Part shown: piece by piece, positions 6,774 to 7,035 of the stretch
Layout of the letters: each line of letters starts with the position of its first letter
Position numbering within the stretch: the stretch's first letter is position 1
NCBI GenBank assembly: GCA_013003335.1
Contig: JABDJT010000408.1
Location: 1 to 7,035, forward strand
Source: Verrucomicrobiales bacterium
GTDB taxonomy: Bacteria; Verrucomicrobiota; Verrucomicrobiia; Verrucomicrobiales; DEV007
Length of the DNA: 7,035 bases
Direction: 5' to 3'
The notes under the pieces: model-generated
What the model was told of the DNA's origin: nothing
What the model saw: only the letters and a program-made list of their open reading frames with translations
The model's database searches: none
Made by a program: the position numbers and the translations under genes

Positions 6774-6802
6774 TTGACGCACCCGCGGTTTGTTGTCTGA
6801 AT
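6774..6802 (+). promoter_or_regulatory. Possible promoter for the TerC-family gene
   Basis: TTGACG at 6774-6779 matches the -35 consensus at 5 of 6 bases. The hexamer 17 bases further, CTGAAT (6797-6802), matches the -10 only at its last three bases. It lies just after the hairpin and ends ten bases before ATG 6813, which would give a very short or absent leader. No Shine-Dalgarno is visible, consistent with near-leaderless translation. Confidence 0.3.
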
Positions 6803-6812
6803 TCCGGCACTC

Positions 6813-7035
6813 ATGATCGACCCGGATTCCTTCTTTTTGCTCGCTGAAACTGCTTCGTCCACTGCCGTGAAACTCGGCAAGCCGGGGCTGGCGGAAAATT
6901 TGGTGACGCTGGCGATGCTGATCCTGCTGCAGGCGGTTCTCGGGTTCGACAACCTGCTCTACATCTCTCTGGAATCAAAGCGGGCGCCGAAGGAGAAACA
7001 GGCGGCGGTGCGGCGGTTCGGGATCGGGCTGGCGG
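6813..7035 (+). CDS. TerC-family integral membrane protein (5' part, cut by window end)
   Basis: 74 residues are visible from ATG 6813; the frame stays open at the window edge. After about 28 polar residues comes a hydrophobic helix (residues 30-52) containing VLGFDNLLYISLES, the first conserved block of the TerC family, followed by a charged loop (SKRAPKEKQ) and VRRFGIGLA, the start of the next helix. TerC/Alx proteins are multi-helix inner-membrane proteins linked to metal-ion transport (manganese export in several bacteria) and, in some, tellurite resistance. D46 and N47 match the conserved DN pair. Q40 stands where many members have a glutamate (LE-x-x-LG-x-DN). Function for this member is unproven, and no tellurite-resistance neighbours are visible. 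Confidence 0.85.
   Translation, partial: MIDPDSFFLLAETASSTAVKLGKPGLAENLVTLAMLILLQAVLGFDNLLYISLESKRAPKEKQAAVRRFGIGLA

Overview
The window (about 60% G+C by eye, hand counts of 50-67% in sampled stretches) looks like chromosomal DNA of a member of the Verrucomicrobia, or a close relative in the Planctomycetes-Verrucomicrobia group. The evidence is the gene mix: a beta-propeller/HEAT/cytochrome c 'membrane-bound dehydrogenase' protein, an exported sialate O-acetylesterase-type SGNH hydrolase, a Gfo/Idh/MocA oxidoreductase with a twin-arginine leader, and an exported class I methyltransferase. All are multiplied in those phyla. Most genes lack strong Shine-Dalgarno sequences. No rRNA, tRNA, CRISPR array or transposase was found, and no gap between genes exceeds about 110 bases.

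Layout. 1-1830 (+): the 3' part of a large PVC-type cytochrome c protein. 1898-2941 (-): a eukaryote-type UMP-CMP kinase with an extra N-terminal domain of about 125 residues. 2978-4567 (-): a secreted sialate O-acetylesterase-like hydrolase. 4614-5357 (-): an exported SAM-methyltransferase-like protein. The three minus-strand genes lie 36 and 46 bases apart in the order methyltransferase, esterase, kinase, and could be one transcript. 5466-6716 (+): a Gfo/Idh/MocA oxidoreductase, divergent from the methyltransferase. 6813-7035 (+): the start of a TerC-family membrane protein, cut by the window end.

Together the exported enzymes suggest breakdown and oxidation of decorated polysaccharides or sugars in the periplasm. 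The cytochrome c protein would pass electrons on, the esterase would remove acetyl groups, and the oxidoreductase would act on sugar-like substrates. This link is inferred from families and proximity; nothing in the sequence proves a shared pathway. The kinase and TerC protein do not obviously fit it.

The two most unusual things are: (1) the fused nucleotide kinase, with an architecture more like protist proteins than bacterial ones and a visibly lower G+C core; and (2) two copies of a 44-bp palindromic element (34/44 identical) at 1839-1883 and 6723-6766. When the copies are aligned in the same orientation, each lies just downstream of a gene stop codon on its own strand, and mismatches on one strand become G-U wobbles on the other. 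This fits a repeated RNA hairpin acting as a transcript end or terminator. I did not find a convincing undescribed multi-gene system.
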